The position numbers and the translations under genes were made by a program. From NCBI RefSeq assembly GCF_000150955.2, contig NW_002238036.1:76815-140814 (forward strand): a stretch of 64,000 bases of DNA, written 5' to 3'. Source of the DNA: Phaeodactylum tricornutum CCAP 1055/1. Taxonomy: Eukaryota > Bacillariophyta > Bacillariophyceae > Surirellales > Neidiaceae. Position 1 is the stretch's first letter. Each line of letters begins with the position of its first letter. The notes beneath the pieces were generated by a model. It saw nothing but the letters and a program-made list of their open reading frames with translations, had not been told where the DNA came from and ran no database searches. Of the stretch, positions 29,282 to 39,576 are shown piece after piece.

Positions 29282-31340
29282 ATGGATCCACACCGATCGT
29301 CATCACCACCCTCCGCCACTGCCGCCAACAACACAATTAGGAGGAGATCAACCAAGTCGCACGAAGACAAGAATGTGCGTTTCACTGGCAGTACCGAACA
29401 ACAGGCGCGTCCGGGACTCGTGCGACAACCCCACGGCTTTCGGCACATTGATATTTCTACCGGGATGATGACGCGACGGACACAATGGATTAGACTCGTC
29501 ACTGGAGCCGAACTCCCGCGCTCGTCCTGGCACAAGTGCCGCGCCTTTTTCGGTTGCGGGGGCAAGCCGTCCCTGTCTCCCGCGGTTCCCATCGATCGAG
29601 ACGAAGAAAACGCCAATCACCCAACGGGCTTGCCCCGTGTCCCGCAGTACCGGATTCGATCCCGTTCCATCGGAGACAAGGCTGTCAATGTGTTTGATAA
29701 CGTTCTAGCGACATNNNNNNNNNNNNNNNNNNNNNNNNNNNNNNNNNNNNNNNNNNNNNNNNNNAGGATTTGTCAAGACTACTTATATGGACGCCTTCGA
29801 TCTATCATGGACGACCATTTCCACGGTTGGCTACGGAGTGATTGCTCCGCGTGTCTCCACCATACAACCCAAGCAGCAGTGCGTCCTCTTTAACATGTTT
29901 ATGGCCATTGAAAGCTTCGTTGGCGTCCTGTTTGGCGGTATTACCGGCGCCATTATTTTCGGAAAAGTCGCTCGCGTACAATCCTTTGCCCAGGTCCAGT
30001 TCAGTGACCCCATGTGCGTACGCTACGGAACCGGCGTTTTGCCCAAGCGATGTATGGAAGAAGAGGAAAACGACGACAGCGAAGACGACAGTGACGGTCA
30101 AGCACCCGACAATCCTTGTGCACCAGCTGGTGGCAAGAAAGCCAAACAATGGCCTTGTCCCATTTTGGAATTCCGTATCATCAATCGACTTTCTGGTCAA
30201 AAAGGTGGAGAAATCATGAACGCCACGGTCAACATTGTGGCCACAACACTGGCCAAGGCCAATGATTTGGATTCAGTGCATTCCTCCCGTCGCTGCAAAT
30301 CACCAAGGCAGTCCGCCTCGTTAATTAGCAAAGTTAGCAGTGTTCTGCACAAGCCAAGGTCCCGGACTAAACAACACAGCTGGAACGCTTCCTCCGTGCT
30401 CAGCATTGCATCGTCCGCGGCCAGGGCTACCAAAAATACCGGCGCCGCTTTCTTTGGAGCGAGAAAAAACGTAAGCAACGCCACCGGATCCATACTGCAG
30501 AAGATCAATCACAATCTGTCACGGGATCATCGTCTGGAAGAGAGTACCGCCGCATCGAGCTGCGCGGAAGCCGAGCTTGAGCAAGAGCTGGAAGCCGAAG
30601 TGGGACGTCGGATTGCCGAAACCTTGCAAAGCGTCGAAGTGCAAACTGCAGCGCTAACGAGTGTGGCCGTCGACGAAGGGTGCGACTCCACGTTGGCACC
30701 CCGTCGTATTTACCACAAACTCGAAATTGAAACCGACAGTCATCCCTTTTTCAAGCGGGTATGGAATATTCGACACGTGTTGAACGAAACTTCCCCATTG
30801 CTGAGTAACAAGGCGCGTCGGAGAATTGTCGAAAACAAGGGTCACTGGCCCGATACATGGAACAACGCAGCATCTGTGCGACACCACATCCGGTGGTCCG
30901 AAATCATCGTGAATTTTTCCGGAACAGCCAACGCCAGTGGCAGTTCCGTGTACGCTCAAAAGGTGTACGATTATGTTGATCTGAACGTGGGTTACGCATT
31001 TGCCACGATTTTAGCTTTGGATGAAAAAGGATATTTGGTGGTAGATGGGGAACTCTTGAACGACGTGATGGAGCAATCCGGCGGCGGCGGAGAAGATTTT
31101 CAGAATGTCTCCGAAGTGCCGGTCCGTGCAGTGGAGTTTGCGAGTCAAATGGCCGTAGACGTGACCCAGCGAGCCAATAGTGCTGCGGTCCGCACGGGCG
31201 ATGCTGTGAAGGATGCGGCTGTCCGCACGGGCGACGCCGTCAAGCACGTGGTGCAACGAACGTTTTCCAAAGGGAATCTGAACGTGGATGGGACAGAATC
31301 TTCGAATGGCGATTTGAACGAAACCAGGAACGACCAGTAG
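29282..31340 (+). CDS. Inward-rectifier (Kir-type) potassium channel, interrupted by an assembly gap
   Basis: The N-terminal cytosolic part starts at ATG 29282 (MDPHRSSSPPS) and includes MTRRTQWIRLVTGAELP. After a run of N the frame resumes with the pore helix and filter TISTVGYG, then the second membrane helix with ESFVGVLFGGITGAIIFGKVAR and the Kir cytoplasmic beta-domain: FSDPMCVRYG, CPILEFRIINRL, HVLNETSPLL, HIRWSEIIVNFSG and YDYVDLNVGYAFATIL. Kir channels set resting potential and are gated by phosphoinositides; the basic residues after helix 2 fit that. Odd points are an acidic loop (EEEENDDSEDDSDG) after strand A, a long Ser-rich insertion and a C-terminal duplicated TGDAVK motif. The gap hides the first membrane helix, and the frame differs on the two sides of it. 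An intronless gene is likely. Confidence 0.85.
29715..29764. other. Assembly gap of 50 N
   Basis: A round run of 50 N is probably a placeholder of unknown true size. It removes the first membrane helix and the turret of the Kir channel and accounts for the change of frame. Confidence 0.95.
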
Positions 31341-31598
31341 AACGACACTCGGGGAGAGGGGGGAGAACAGGTCACGGACTCGCTGTCGATGTAAGCCGTG
31401 TATCAATGTTGGGTGTAGTAACATGGATAGGAATGTATTTGTTTATTGTGAGTAACGCTCCTTGGCGTGGCTAAATGCTACAATAGCCTGGGATGAGCAG
31501 AATTGATAGACAATGATGGTGCCTGGTTTTTTGGGCGTATAAAAGTTTGGCAGTTCCTAAGCGTGCAAAGAGGAAGTGATGACAATATACCTATTGGA

Positions 31599-32854
31599 TT
31601 AGACCCCGACGGATTCCGGTTTAAGGGCGGCCATTTCGTCCCACAAGTCCTGAAACAAAGCGGTGGACAAGTAACGTTCGCCAAAGGAAGGAATAATCAC
31701 CACGATACGCTTGTCGGCGTTTTCTGGACGCTTGCCAATCTGAATGGCGGCCAAAACGGCGGCTCCACTGGAAATGCCGCAAAAGATACCTTCTTCCGTG
31801 GCCATTTTGCGGGCCATGGCCATGGAGTCCTCGCCAGAGATCTGCACGACTTCATCGAGCAAGGAAGTATCGGCGTTGCCCGGGATGAAGCCGGCACCAA
31901 TGCCTTGAATCTTGTGGGGACCGGGTTTGCCGCCGGACAAGACGGCTGACTCGGTGGGTTCGACGGCGACTACCTGGAGCTTGGGATTGAGCGGTTTGAG
32001 GTACTGCGCACAGCCAGTAATGGTCCCGCCGGTACCGATGCCGCCAACAATAATGTCCACCTCACCGTCGGTGTCGGACCAGATCTCCGGGCCCGTGGTT
32101 TCGCGGTGCACTTTCGGATTGTCGGGATTGTTGAACTGCTGGAGCAACATGGCGTCGGATCCGAGAGAATTGACGATTTCTTCCGCTTTGGCAATGGCTG
32201 TCGCGTGATTGGTTCACACAAGAGAGTAGCGGGGACGGGTCGGTGTGAGCGAAAGCAGTCCATATAACATCATAATAACAACAATTGTGTAGACGTACCT
32301 CCTCCCATTCCCTTGGCTGCGGGTGTCAAAACAACATCGGCTCCAAAGGCTTTGAGCAGGACGCGCCGTTCCATACTCATGGACTCGGGCATGGTGAGCT
32401 TCAGCTTGTATCCCTTGGCGGCAGCAACCATGGCGAGTCCAATACCGGTATTCCCGGAGGTGGGTTCCACGAGAATGGTTTTCCCCGGCTTGATGTCGCC
32501 CCGCTTTTCGGCTTCCGTGATCATACTGAGGGCGATGCGATCCTTGACGGAATTGGCTGGATTGGAACTCTCCAGTTTGGCGACTATTTGCGCGACGCAA
32601 CCTTCCGTTACGCGATTCAATTGTACCAACGGCGTCTGGCCAATCAAACCCAAAACGTTCTCGGCAATCTTGGCGTTCAATGAGAAACTACGGCTGGTGG
32701 AAGAAGACATACTCACCGACGGTACAGGACTCGTGGAGACGGAGGAGGTAGAAGAGGAAAGCGAGAGAGGAGCAAAGGCGCTGACACGCGTGCTGGTAGT
32801 CGCACTGACTGTAAACAAGATCGTCCCGACGAAAAGCGCGGAAGAAAACTTCAT
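31599..32854 (-). CDS. Cysteine synthase / O-acetylserine (thiol)lyase, plastid-type
   Basis: Two exons: 32854–32299 and 32197–31599, with a 101-bp GT–AG intron; splicing restores GMGG–AIAKAEE exactly as in the family. The 384-residue protein has a presequence ([18 protein letters not shown]) ending in VSAFAPLS, a textbook diatom ASAFAP motif for plastid import. The catalytic core contains [18 protein letters not shown] (Lys104 binds PLP), [12 protein letters not shown] (substrate loop), [11 protein letters not shown] (PLP phosphate loop) and [11 protein letters not shown]. The enzyme makes cysteine from O-acetylserine and sulfide, the last step of sulfate assimilation. An upstream in-frame extension to 33037 is read-through of the 5' UTR and would bury the signal peptide. 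Confidence 0.92.
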
Positions 32855-33607
32855 TGTGAAGAGAGGAACCGTGGCGGGCTGCTTGTGTGGGTGAAAGAGA
32901 TTTCTTTGCCTTTGACACGACGGTTCGTTTGCGTTCACACACACACACACGGCCAAGAACGACAACAACGACTCCGACGAATACAATAGTGGCTGGGGAC
33001 CTCGACTACCTAAAAAAATCTTACCCTCGCCCTTCACTGGAATTGCAAAACCTAGCTAGTAGTATCTCTAGTAGATATTCCAACTGTACGCAGTGGGGGG
33101 AGTTGCCGTTGGGTTGGGAATGCCGAGTGCTGATTGGATATGGATTCGATCTTCAGATATTGAAGGGTGACTGTCGTTCGTTCGTTGACAGTGAGACAGC
33201 TGATAGAATTCCGCAGAAGTCCAAAACCAACCTGCCGGAACAAGATCGTATGATTGTGAATTTATCTAAATCCAGACACGCCTCCTCCAATCCAAACACA
33301 GCCAGGATTGGATATATGTAACTAGCTAGTTTGGGTTCTGGCAACGACAAAACTAGAGAGACACACACACCGACGAGCCAATCAACCTTTGATGTATTCC
33401 CCGCATCCCACCTTCACCGACTCTATTCACCTTTTTGACGCAAATCTGGTATAACTACACATCACTCTTTACCGTCATAAACCCGAGCCTGGTAGTTTGG
33501 AACGTAACGATTGTTCGTATGCATTATCACTAGTACTTTAGTTTATGTGCTGTGCCCATCACACCGCAGAGCTCCCATCGAACGCGGCCCCGGTCTAGGT
33601 AGGCAAT
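32855..33607. other. Intergenic spacer with a short CA repeat
   Basis: It includes the cysteine-synthase promoter, a CA dinucleotide run near 32936–32950 and an ACACAC run near 33361. The 144-codon open frame on the plus strand (32887–33321) starts in the antisense of the 5' UTR and has no conserved motif. Confidence 0.4.
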
Positions 33608-36139
33608 TCAATCGTCATCGTCGTCTTGGACCGACACTTGGAACAGCTCAATGCACTCTCCGTCAAACAAAGGTAAGCTTTGGTTGCGTAAGAACACGAC
33701 GCCCCACATGAATGCGGTAAACCACAATGCTGTGTACTGATTCGGCTGATACTTACGAATCACAATGGGATGCGGGACGGGCAACAAACCGACCATTGTC
33801 ATCTCGTCCAGCACGTTCAGAATTTCTTGTTCGTCCACGTTCCCGGATTTTTGGGCCACAATTTCATCCACCACGGGCACCAAGTGCTGCAACAAACGTG
33901 TCACGGTTTCAATGGGCATGGAATCTTTGAAATCCTCCAACCAATCTGCGGTTGGAAGGAACGGCACGCCGTTCACACTGGAGGACGCAGATGCATTGTC
34001 GTCTCCAACCATGTTCGGTATGCCCTTATTATCGACGTTCAAGTGGGCATCAATGTCGCGTTTCACGGCTGTCTGCTCGCCGTATACCTTGTGACACTGA
34101 GCCTGGGCATTTTCCAACGTGAGTGCCGCAATCTGGCCAAAGGCGTCCTTGCGACGGACGATGGCGTACACCAAATGCGAATTGCCGTGGTACTGGTACT
34201 GAATAATGTTGTTGAACACTTCGAGTAATAGCGCCAAGTGTCGGTGGGCAAACTCGCCGGAATACAGAAATTTGGGCGACGCGAATAATTCAAACAGATT
34301 GACCAACTTGACCGCCGCCACTAAACTCATCGATTTCCAGTACGGCGAAATGTTGGTGATAATGGTCAAAAAGCACGAGTATAGCGGTACCAATTTGTAG
34401 GCGCCGTTCACGACCAACTTGTGCAACGTGATCGTTAGCAAATCCGCGTGACAGCCTCGAAAAAGCGGCAAATCGGTCGGCAATTTTTTGGTAAACTTTT
34501 GATTCAGAGCTACTCCGAACGAACGTTCACCAGACAGTTTCAGCAGCACAAAGGTACAGATATGGACGAGTCCGATCTGCGCCGGATCTCTTCGAGATTT
34601 GTACATGAGAAAACAAATCGGCACAATAATCTCGTTCACGTTGCATCGTTTCAGAATATGCGGCATAAACAATGGATTTTCTTCCAAAAACTTCCAAAAC
34701 AGCACTAGCAGTTCCTGAAAACATTCGAGCTTGACTCCCGCAATGTAGTTGGATTCGGCTTCGTACACGTTGCGCAGCAACCGGGCGAATCCGTCAAAGA
34801 TCATGGATAGCTCCTTACCGGTATCGATACGCGCCAACAGGGTCCGCAGAATATTGAATCCACCCCTGCTGGCGACTTCGAATTCGACGCACGGATTGCC
34901 GTTTTGGTCCATGACGGGTTCGGGACTACCCGGTATTCCACAATCGAGGAGCACGCAAAGCACCTGAGCACTGAGTTCCACCAATTTAACGTGTGAATTT
35001 TCCGAAAAGCCCGCCGCCACTGGTAAACCCCGAGGGTCGTAGTGCAGAATAGTGTTGAGTAGGGAAAAGAATAAGCAGCAAGCGTTCGGGGCGTCGGCCG
35101 CCGTGGCCACGGCCAGCCATCGAGAAGCGAGGGGATTGTATTCGTCGGCCGGAGAAAAGAGGGGGTCGCAGCATGCCGTGAGCACGAGACGCAAGACTTC
35201 GATGCGATTTTTATCGTACTTGCGCGTACTCGCTTCAAAGCCCATTTCGGCCGCCGTGACACCACAACCGTGGAACCAAACGATCGAAGTGGGCGACGGA
35301 ACGAGTGTTACTCCCCAATCAACCGTTTTTACCTTGAGTCCAGCATCCGCCTTGAGTTCCTTATCGTCTTTGGTTTCGACGCGTTCTCGACGACGTTGTG
35401 CCACCGTGGAGCTACTATCTTCGTAGTAATCGCAGGTGAATTGTGGCAGAAAGAGCATGTGCATCGCAGCGTGTACTACCAGCAAGGCTAATGGCTCTTG
35501 TTCGTCCGAAGTCACGCTCGATTTACTGAGCTTGGACATGGTGGAAGTAAGATTCTCGTTCTGGGCAGCGTCGTTTTCGGCGTTGCTGGTGCTGCCACCA
35601 ATCACGAGACCAATCTTTTCGTCGCCCTGCAAGCCGAGAGCACCCGTCCCCCAACAGAGTTGTTCCACATTTTCGTCGGCATCACCCAGATCACCTATCA
35701 GAAACGAAACGAGAGGAGCGTTAGAAAAGTATAGTGGATTCGCGAGAGACGCGGCGCATCCTCCCCGTGGTAGAGGCAGGCCGGTCGTGCACAGCCCTAT
35801 ATATATATTCGATTGCGTACCTTTTTCTAGTAAAAACGGTAGCATGCGCGTCAACACGCGGACGCAGTTCAGGGCCTGATCGAAGTATATATTGTAGGGC
35901 GTCTCGACGATCTGACACAATTGGGCGACGGCCTGGGTAAAGAGGGTCGCCAGATTCTCGAAGCGATCGTCCCGCAGCTTGCGAGCCGAACGCGCCGGGA
36001 GCAGCTCGAAGACTTCTTCCGCACTACTGGGTATCTTCCACAGTTCATCCCAAAAGTCGGCGTCGTCCGCACTCACGTCCACCTGAATCAAAGCCGTCAC
36101 GGACTCGCGGAACTTTTCCTTACTCGCCGACTGACCCAT
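33608..36139 (-). CDS. HID1 family protein (dymeclin-like, Golgi/secretory-granule)
   Basis: The N-terminus MGQSASKEKFRESVTALIQ fits N-myristoylation and matches metazoan HID1 ('MGSTDSKLNFRKAVIQL'), followed by DDADFWDELWKIPSSAEEVFELLP, LNCVRVLTRMLPFLLE and further helical-repeat blocks. HID1 acts at the trans-Golgi in formation of secretory granules in animals; the role in algae is unknown. The open frame gives 843 residues, but 35820–35695 is very probably a 126-bp intron (donor GTACGC after GAAAAAG, acceptor CTGATAG): it encodes unrelated sequence rich in small residues and interrupts a conserved region. Splicing yields 801 residues, near the 788 of human HID1. The intron is a multiple of three and has no stop. 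The acidic tail VQDDDDD ends the protein. Confidence 0.85.
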   Translation of the reverse strand: MGQSASKEKFRESVTALIQVDVSADDADFWDELWKIPSSAEEVFELLPARSARKLRDDRFENLATLFTQAVAQLCQIVETPYNIYFDQALNCVRVLTRMLPFLLEKGTQSNIYIGLCTTGLPLPRGGCAASLANPLYFSNAPLVSFLIGDLGDADENVEQLCWGTGALGLQGDEKIGLVIGGSTSNAENDAAQNENLTSTMSKLSKSSVTSDEQEPLALLVVHAAMHMLFLPQFTCDYYEDSSSTVAQRRRERVETKDDKELKADAGLKVKTVDWGVTLVPSPTSIVWFHGCGVTAAEMGFEASTRKYDKNRIEVLRLVLTACCDPLFSPADEYNPLASRWLAVATAADAPNACCLFFSLLNTILHYDPRGLPVAAGFSENSHVKLVELSAQVLCVLLDCGIPGSPEPVMDQNGNPCVEFEVASRGGFNILRTLLARIDTGKELSMIFDGFARLLRNVYEAESNYIAGVKLECFQELLVLFWKFLEENPLFMPHILKRCNVNEIIVPICFLMYKSRRDPAQIGLVHICTFVLLKLSGERSFGVALNQKFTKKLPTDLPLFRGCHADLLTITLHKLVVNGAYKLVPLYSCFLTIITNISPYWKSMSLVAAVKLVNLFELFASPKFLYSGEFAHRHLALLLEVFNNIIQYQYHGNSHLVYAIVRRKDAFGQIAALTLENAQAQCHKVYGEQTAVKRDIDAHLNVDNKGIPNMVGDDNASASSSVNGVPFLPTADWLEDFKDSMPIETVTRLLQHLVPVVDEIVAQKSGNVDEQEILNVLDEMTMVGLLPVPHPIVIRKYQPNQYTALWFTAFMWGVVFLRNQSLPLFDGECIELFQVSVQDDDDD

Positions 36140-37233
36140 CGCAGCAAGCCGTGCCGTCAGTAGTTGGGGTTTTGTGCAACGGAACGCAAACGCAGAAACT
36201 AGCGAAAAAGGGAATGTAGAGAGCCGCTAAAGGCTAGTAGACAATGCTAGACTAGCTGAAGTGGTTTTTTAAAAGACGGCGGGACCAAGATTGTTCGCAA
36301 TAGACAAAGAAAGACGAGCGATTGATATGAATGCCAAATTATTCCTACCTTTTCTACGCGGGACATGAATCCTTCCGTGGTCCCAGGCATCGTGTAGGTG
36401 CTCTGTCCGGGGCGTTTCTAAACCTAGAGCAAGGTGCTTGCGAGGGGTTTGCGGTCTTCTCCAAATTGTACTTCCAAAACCTGTTCTAATGTCCAAAATA
36501 ATATGATTCCTAACGTCTTGGCGTTATTTTGAACTCGAAGTATACCAAAGGCTCGCCAATATCCGCTACGACATGGTTACATAGATAATTTGTTGGAATC
36601 CGGGTATTTGATATTCCGTCCCTACTCCAAGTCCGGGTCGGTGCGTCGGCAGGTTCTACGGTCTCGTCGGCGTGTGTGACTTTGGGCGTTCTGGCGAGGC
36701 GATACGGTGCGCGGCGCTCCCAGAACGTTTTGGAAGAGCGGACAGTGAACAAACACCTCTACTGTTACCGCATCTCACAGGCAATAGGTACCGTAGCTTC
36801 CGTAGTTCCTATACTCACTGTGGCTGTGGGACGTGTCTCGAACGTCAAGCTCCATAGAAGTACAACAGTCCGAATTCTGTCGTCGTCGTCTTCGTCTTGG
36901 ACGTTTTCCCTTGGTCGTCTTCTGGCTCACTCGTGCGGTGCTTCTTCATCCACGACTCCTTCGCTCCCTGTTTCCCACAAACGAAAGACCGTCTCGCCTG
37001 CACCAGTCTCCCTACCATTTACGGAAAAGAGCGCCGTTCTAGACACGATACAGACAGGTCTACCTCACAGTCAGTTCGTTCGTCCGAACGAATTGGTATC
37101 GGTGTCGGTATCCCTCGAAAGGTTTGGTTGCACCGAGACGTCCCCGACATTCCGACAACACTTCTTGTGGACTGCTCGCACCTGACTATCCAATCTTCTT
37201 CTTGTTGCTGTTGTTGTTGTTGTTGTTGCTATC
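36140..37233. other. Divergent intergenic region between HID1 and GH47 genes
   Basis: This 1.1-kb stretch must hold both promoters. Just before the GH47 start is a (TTG)n run at about 37201–37229, probably in the 5' leader. A 169-codon plus-strand open frame (36676–37185) is Ser/Thr/Arg-rich without any motif, and I regard it as leader sequence. Confidence 0.4.
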
Positions 37234-39234
37234 ATGCCTGCCAAACCCTTGGGTCGTCGTCGCGGCACCAAGCGCCGCGTTTCGGCGAACGAACCCTTTC
37301 GCAATCTCATGCTCATGCTGTTGGGTATTGCCGCGTGCTTGACGATTGGCATCATCCTCGCCGCGACCTTCTTCTTCAATGGTGATGCCGATACGGACAC
37401 GTCGCTCCGGCACAAGGTACAGGCTCTACCTCATCTACTCCGGGGTCCCAACGCGGGAATTGCCGTCCCTTCGATCGAATCCCAACGTCGTGACGCCGGA
37501 CACGACGACCACGGCGTCCTTCACGATACCGGGGCACACGGCGACAAGAGCGACGCGCTGCTACTCGCATTGGAACAAAAGAACCAACGTCACGACCCAT
37601 TGACGAAAAACGCACCGCACCACGATCACCAACAACACTTGAAGAGTTACCCTTACGCGCTCGAACCCGTGGCGGAGGACTACGACATTGGTGAAGAATT
37701 TGTGGCCCGCGGAGGATCCCGATTTTTAGAATACGTTGACGGTACGCCGGGTCCGTACGAAATTACCGAAACACTGCGCCAACAATCGGACCAGGTTGCA
37801 CGCTCCCGACGCTTCCACGTCCAAAAGGCCATGCGCTTTGTCTGGGGTAACTACGTCAAGTACGCCTTTGGCAAGGACGAACTCAAGCCACAATCGGCGT
37901 CGGGATCGGACCAATGGGGTGGCCAAGGTATCACCCTCGTCGATTCTCTGGATACCCTCTGGTTGATGAATCTCAAGGACGAATTCTGGCAGGCACGAGA
38001 CTGGGTTCGGGATCATCTGGATCACAGCACGGTCGGATCCGTATCGGTCTTTGAAACCACCATTCGAGATTTGGGTGGACTCTTGGCTGCCTTTGATTGG
38101 AGCAAGGATCGTGTATTCTTGGACAAGGCAGTAGATCTCGGCGATCGACTCCTCCGGGCTTTTGACGGGGCAACCACTGGCATTCCCTGGGGAGAGGTCA
38201 ACTTGGCCTCGGGCAATCGCAAGAACATTGGCTGGTCGGGTGACAACGCAATTGTGGCCGAATTCGGGACCGTACAGATTGAAAATCGCTACCTTTCCAA
38301 ACTTACGGCCGACGACAAGTACGCCAAAAAGACGGAACGGGTGTACGAAATTCTCGACGAAATTTCGTATCCCGACGGGCTGTATCCGTATTACCTCCGC
38401 AACGATCCCCGCAACAAGGGAAAGTTTCTGCGGGATGGCGTCACGATTCGACCGGAATTTTCCAACGATAAACTAACTTTCGGTGCCATGGCGGATTCTC
38501 TGTACGAGTACTTTTTGAAAACATGGTTGCAAGGCGGCCGGACGGAACCTCTATACCGGGCAATGTATGACAAATCCATACAAGGCATGCACGATCAGTT
38601 GCTGCAAACCTCGACCCCGTCCAAACTCACGTACATTGCGGACAAGAATCGCAACAGCGGCACGATGGATCACAAGATGGATCACTTGGTATGTTTCATG
38701 GGTGGACTTCTCGCGCTCGGTGCCTACACCGACCCACTAGGATTGGACTCGACTCGTGCGCAGCGTGATCTCCAGACGGCCAAAGCCCTCACCTACACGT
38801 GCTACCAAATGTACGCCCGTATGAATACCGGTATTTCGGCCGAATACGTACAGTTCTACGCCGGCCGTGACTTCCAAATTGGTCGCGGGGCGCCGCATTA
38901 TTTACTCCGGCCCGAAGCTGTCGAAAGCTTCTTTATACTGCATCAACTGACGGGCGATCCCGTTTATCGTGAGTGGGGCTGGGAGGTATTTCAGGCCATT
39001 GAAAAGTACTGTAAGACGCCGTACGGCTACGGGGCGTTGAATAACGTTGCGGATGTGAACGGCAAACCACGGGACAGTATGGAAAGCTTCTTCCTAGCGG
39101 AAACCCTAAAATACCTGTACTTGTTGCAGGACCCCGATACGGAGGTGGACGTTTTGCACAAACACGTTTTCAATACTGAAGCGCATCCTCTGCGTATATT
39201 CCCCGTGATCGATCAAGAATCGACTGAACAGTAA
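37234..39234 (+). CDS. Mannosyl-oligosaccharide 1,2-alpha-mannosidase (GH47, class I)
   Basis: The protein is a 666-residue type II membrane protein: a basic cytosolic tail (RRRGTKRRVS), one membrane helix (LMLMLLGIAACLTIGIILAATFFF, about 25–48), a stem, and a GH47 domain from about residue 170 to the end. Family landmarks are VDSLDTLWLM, TIRDLGGLLAAFDW, GEVNLASG, GLYPYYLRNDP, DHKMDHLVCFMGGLLALGA, YLLRPEAVESFFILHQLTGD, DSMESFFLAETLKYLYLL and FNTEAHPLRIF; the Thr in TEAHP coordinates the essential calcium and the Glu residues of RPEAVES and DSMES are catalytic. It trims mannose from N-glycans in the ER or Golgi. The length suits an ER ManI or Golgi ManIA type. The ATG follows the TTG repeat directly. 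No intron is needed. Confidence 0.93.
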   Translation: MPAKPLGRRRGTKRRVSANEPFRNLMLMLLGIAACLTIGIILAATFFFNGDADTDTSLRHKVQALPHLLRGPNAGIAVPSIESQRRDAGHDDHGVLHDTGAHGDKSDALLLALEQKNQRHDPLTKNAPHHDHQQHLKSYPYALEPVAEDYDIGEEFVARGGSRFLEYVDGTPGPYEITETLRQQSDQVARSRRFHVQKAMRFVWGNYVKYAFGKDELKPQSASGSDQWGGQGITLVDSLDTLWLMNLKDEFWQARDWVRDHLDHSTVGSVSVFETTIRDLGGLLAAFDWSKDRVFLDKAVDLGDRLLRAFDGATTGIPWGEVNLASGNRKNIGWSGDNAIVAEFGTVQIENRYLSKLTADDKYAKKTERVYEILDEISYPDGLYPYYLRNDPRNKGKFLRDGVTIRPEFSNDKLTFGAMADSLYEYFLKTWLQGGRTEPLYRAMYDKSIQGMHDQLLQTSTPSKLTYIADKNRNSGTMDHKMDHLVCFMGGLLALGAYTDPLGLDSTRAQRDLQTAKALTYTCYQMYARMNTGISAEYVQFYAGRDFQIGRGAPHYLLRPEAVESFFILHQLTGDPVYREWGWEVFQAIEKYCKTPYGYGALNNVADVNGKPRDSMESFFLAETLKYLYLLQDPDTEVDVLHKHVFNTEAHPLRIFPVIDQESTEQ

Positions 39235-39576
39235 CGAAGGAATGTGTAACCCACTGGAATGTAAGGTGGTCGGTGGTTTTGGCATCCACTCGTGCCTACC
39301 GACATCGGCAGATACCCTAGAATCGTTGCGAATACTCTTTTCAAGATTCCATAATTACGTAACAACTTAATCCATGTTCATACATTCCCTGCTTGTCTGA
39401 CGCTGCTAGCTTGCCTAGCGATCTAGGATTGGACGGCCGCCGTCTTTTTGGGGATCGAACACGTTTGCGCACCATAAAATCCAGCGCAAAATTCGTGGCC
39501 ATCACTTCGGGCTTCGTCAACATGTATAAGAGTGTATCGTGGCACTGTCGTGACTGATGCTACTGCTGCTAATGCT
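39235..39576. other. Convergent 3' intergenic spacer
   Basis: It lies between the GH47 stop and the peroxidase stop; both genes end here. Nothing else was seen. Confidence 0.4.

Noticed and set aside
36676-37185. 169-codon plus-strand open frame before the GH47 gene
   Set aside because: It is Ser/Thr/Arg-rich low complexity with no motif, and it lies in the leader of the mannosidase gene; it is better explained as 5' UTR and promoter.
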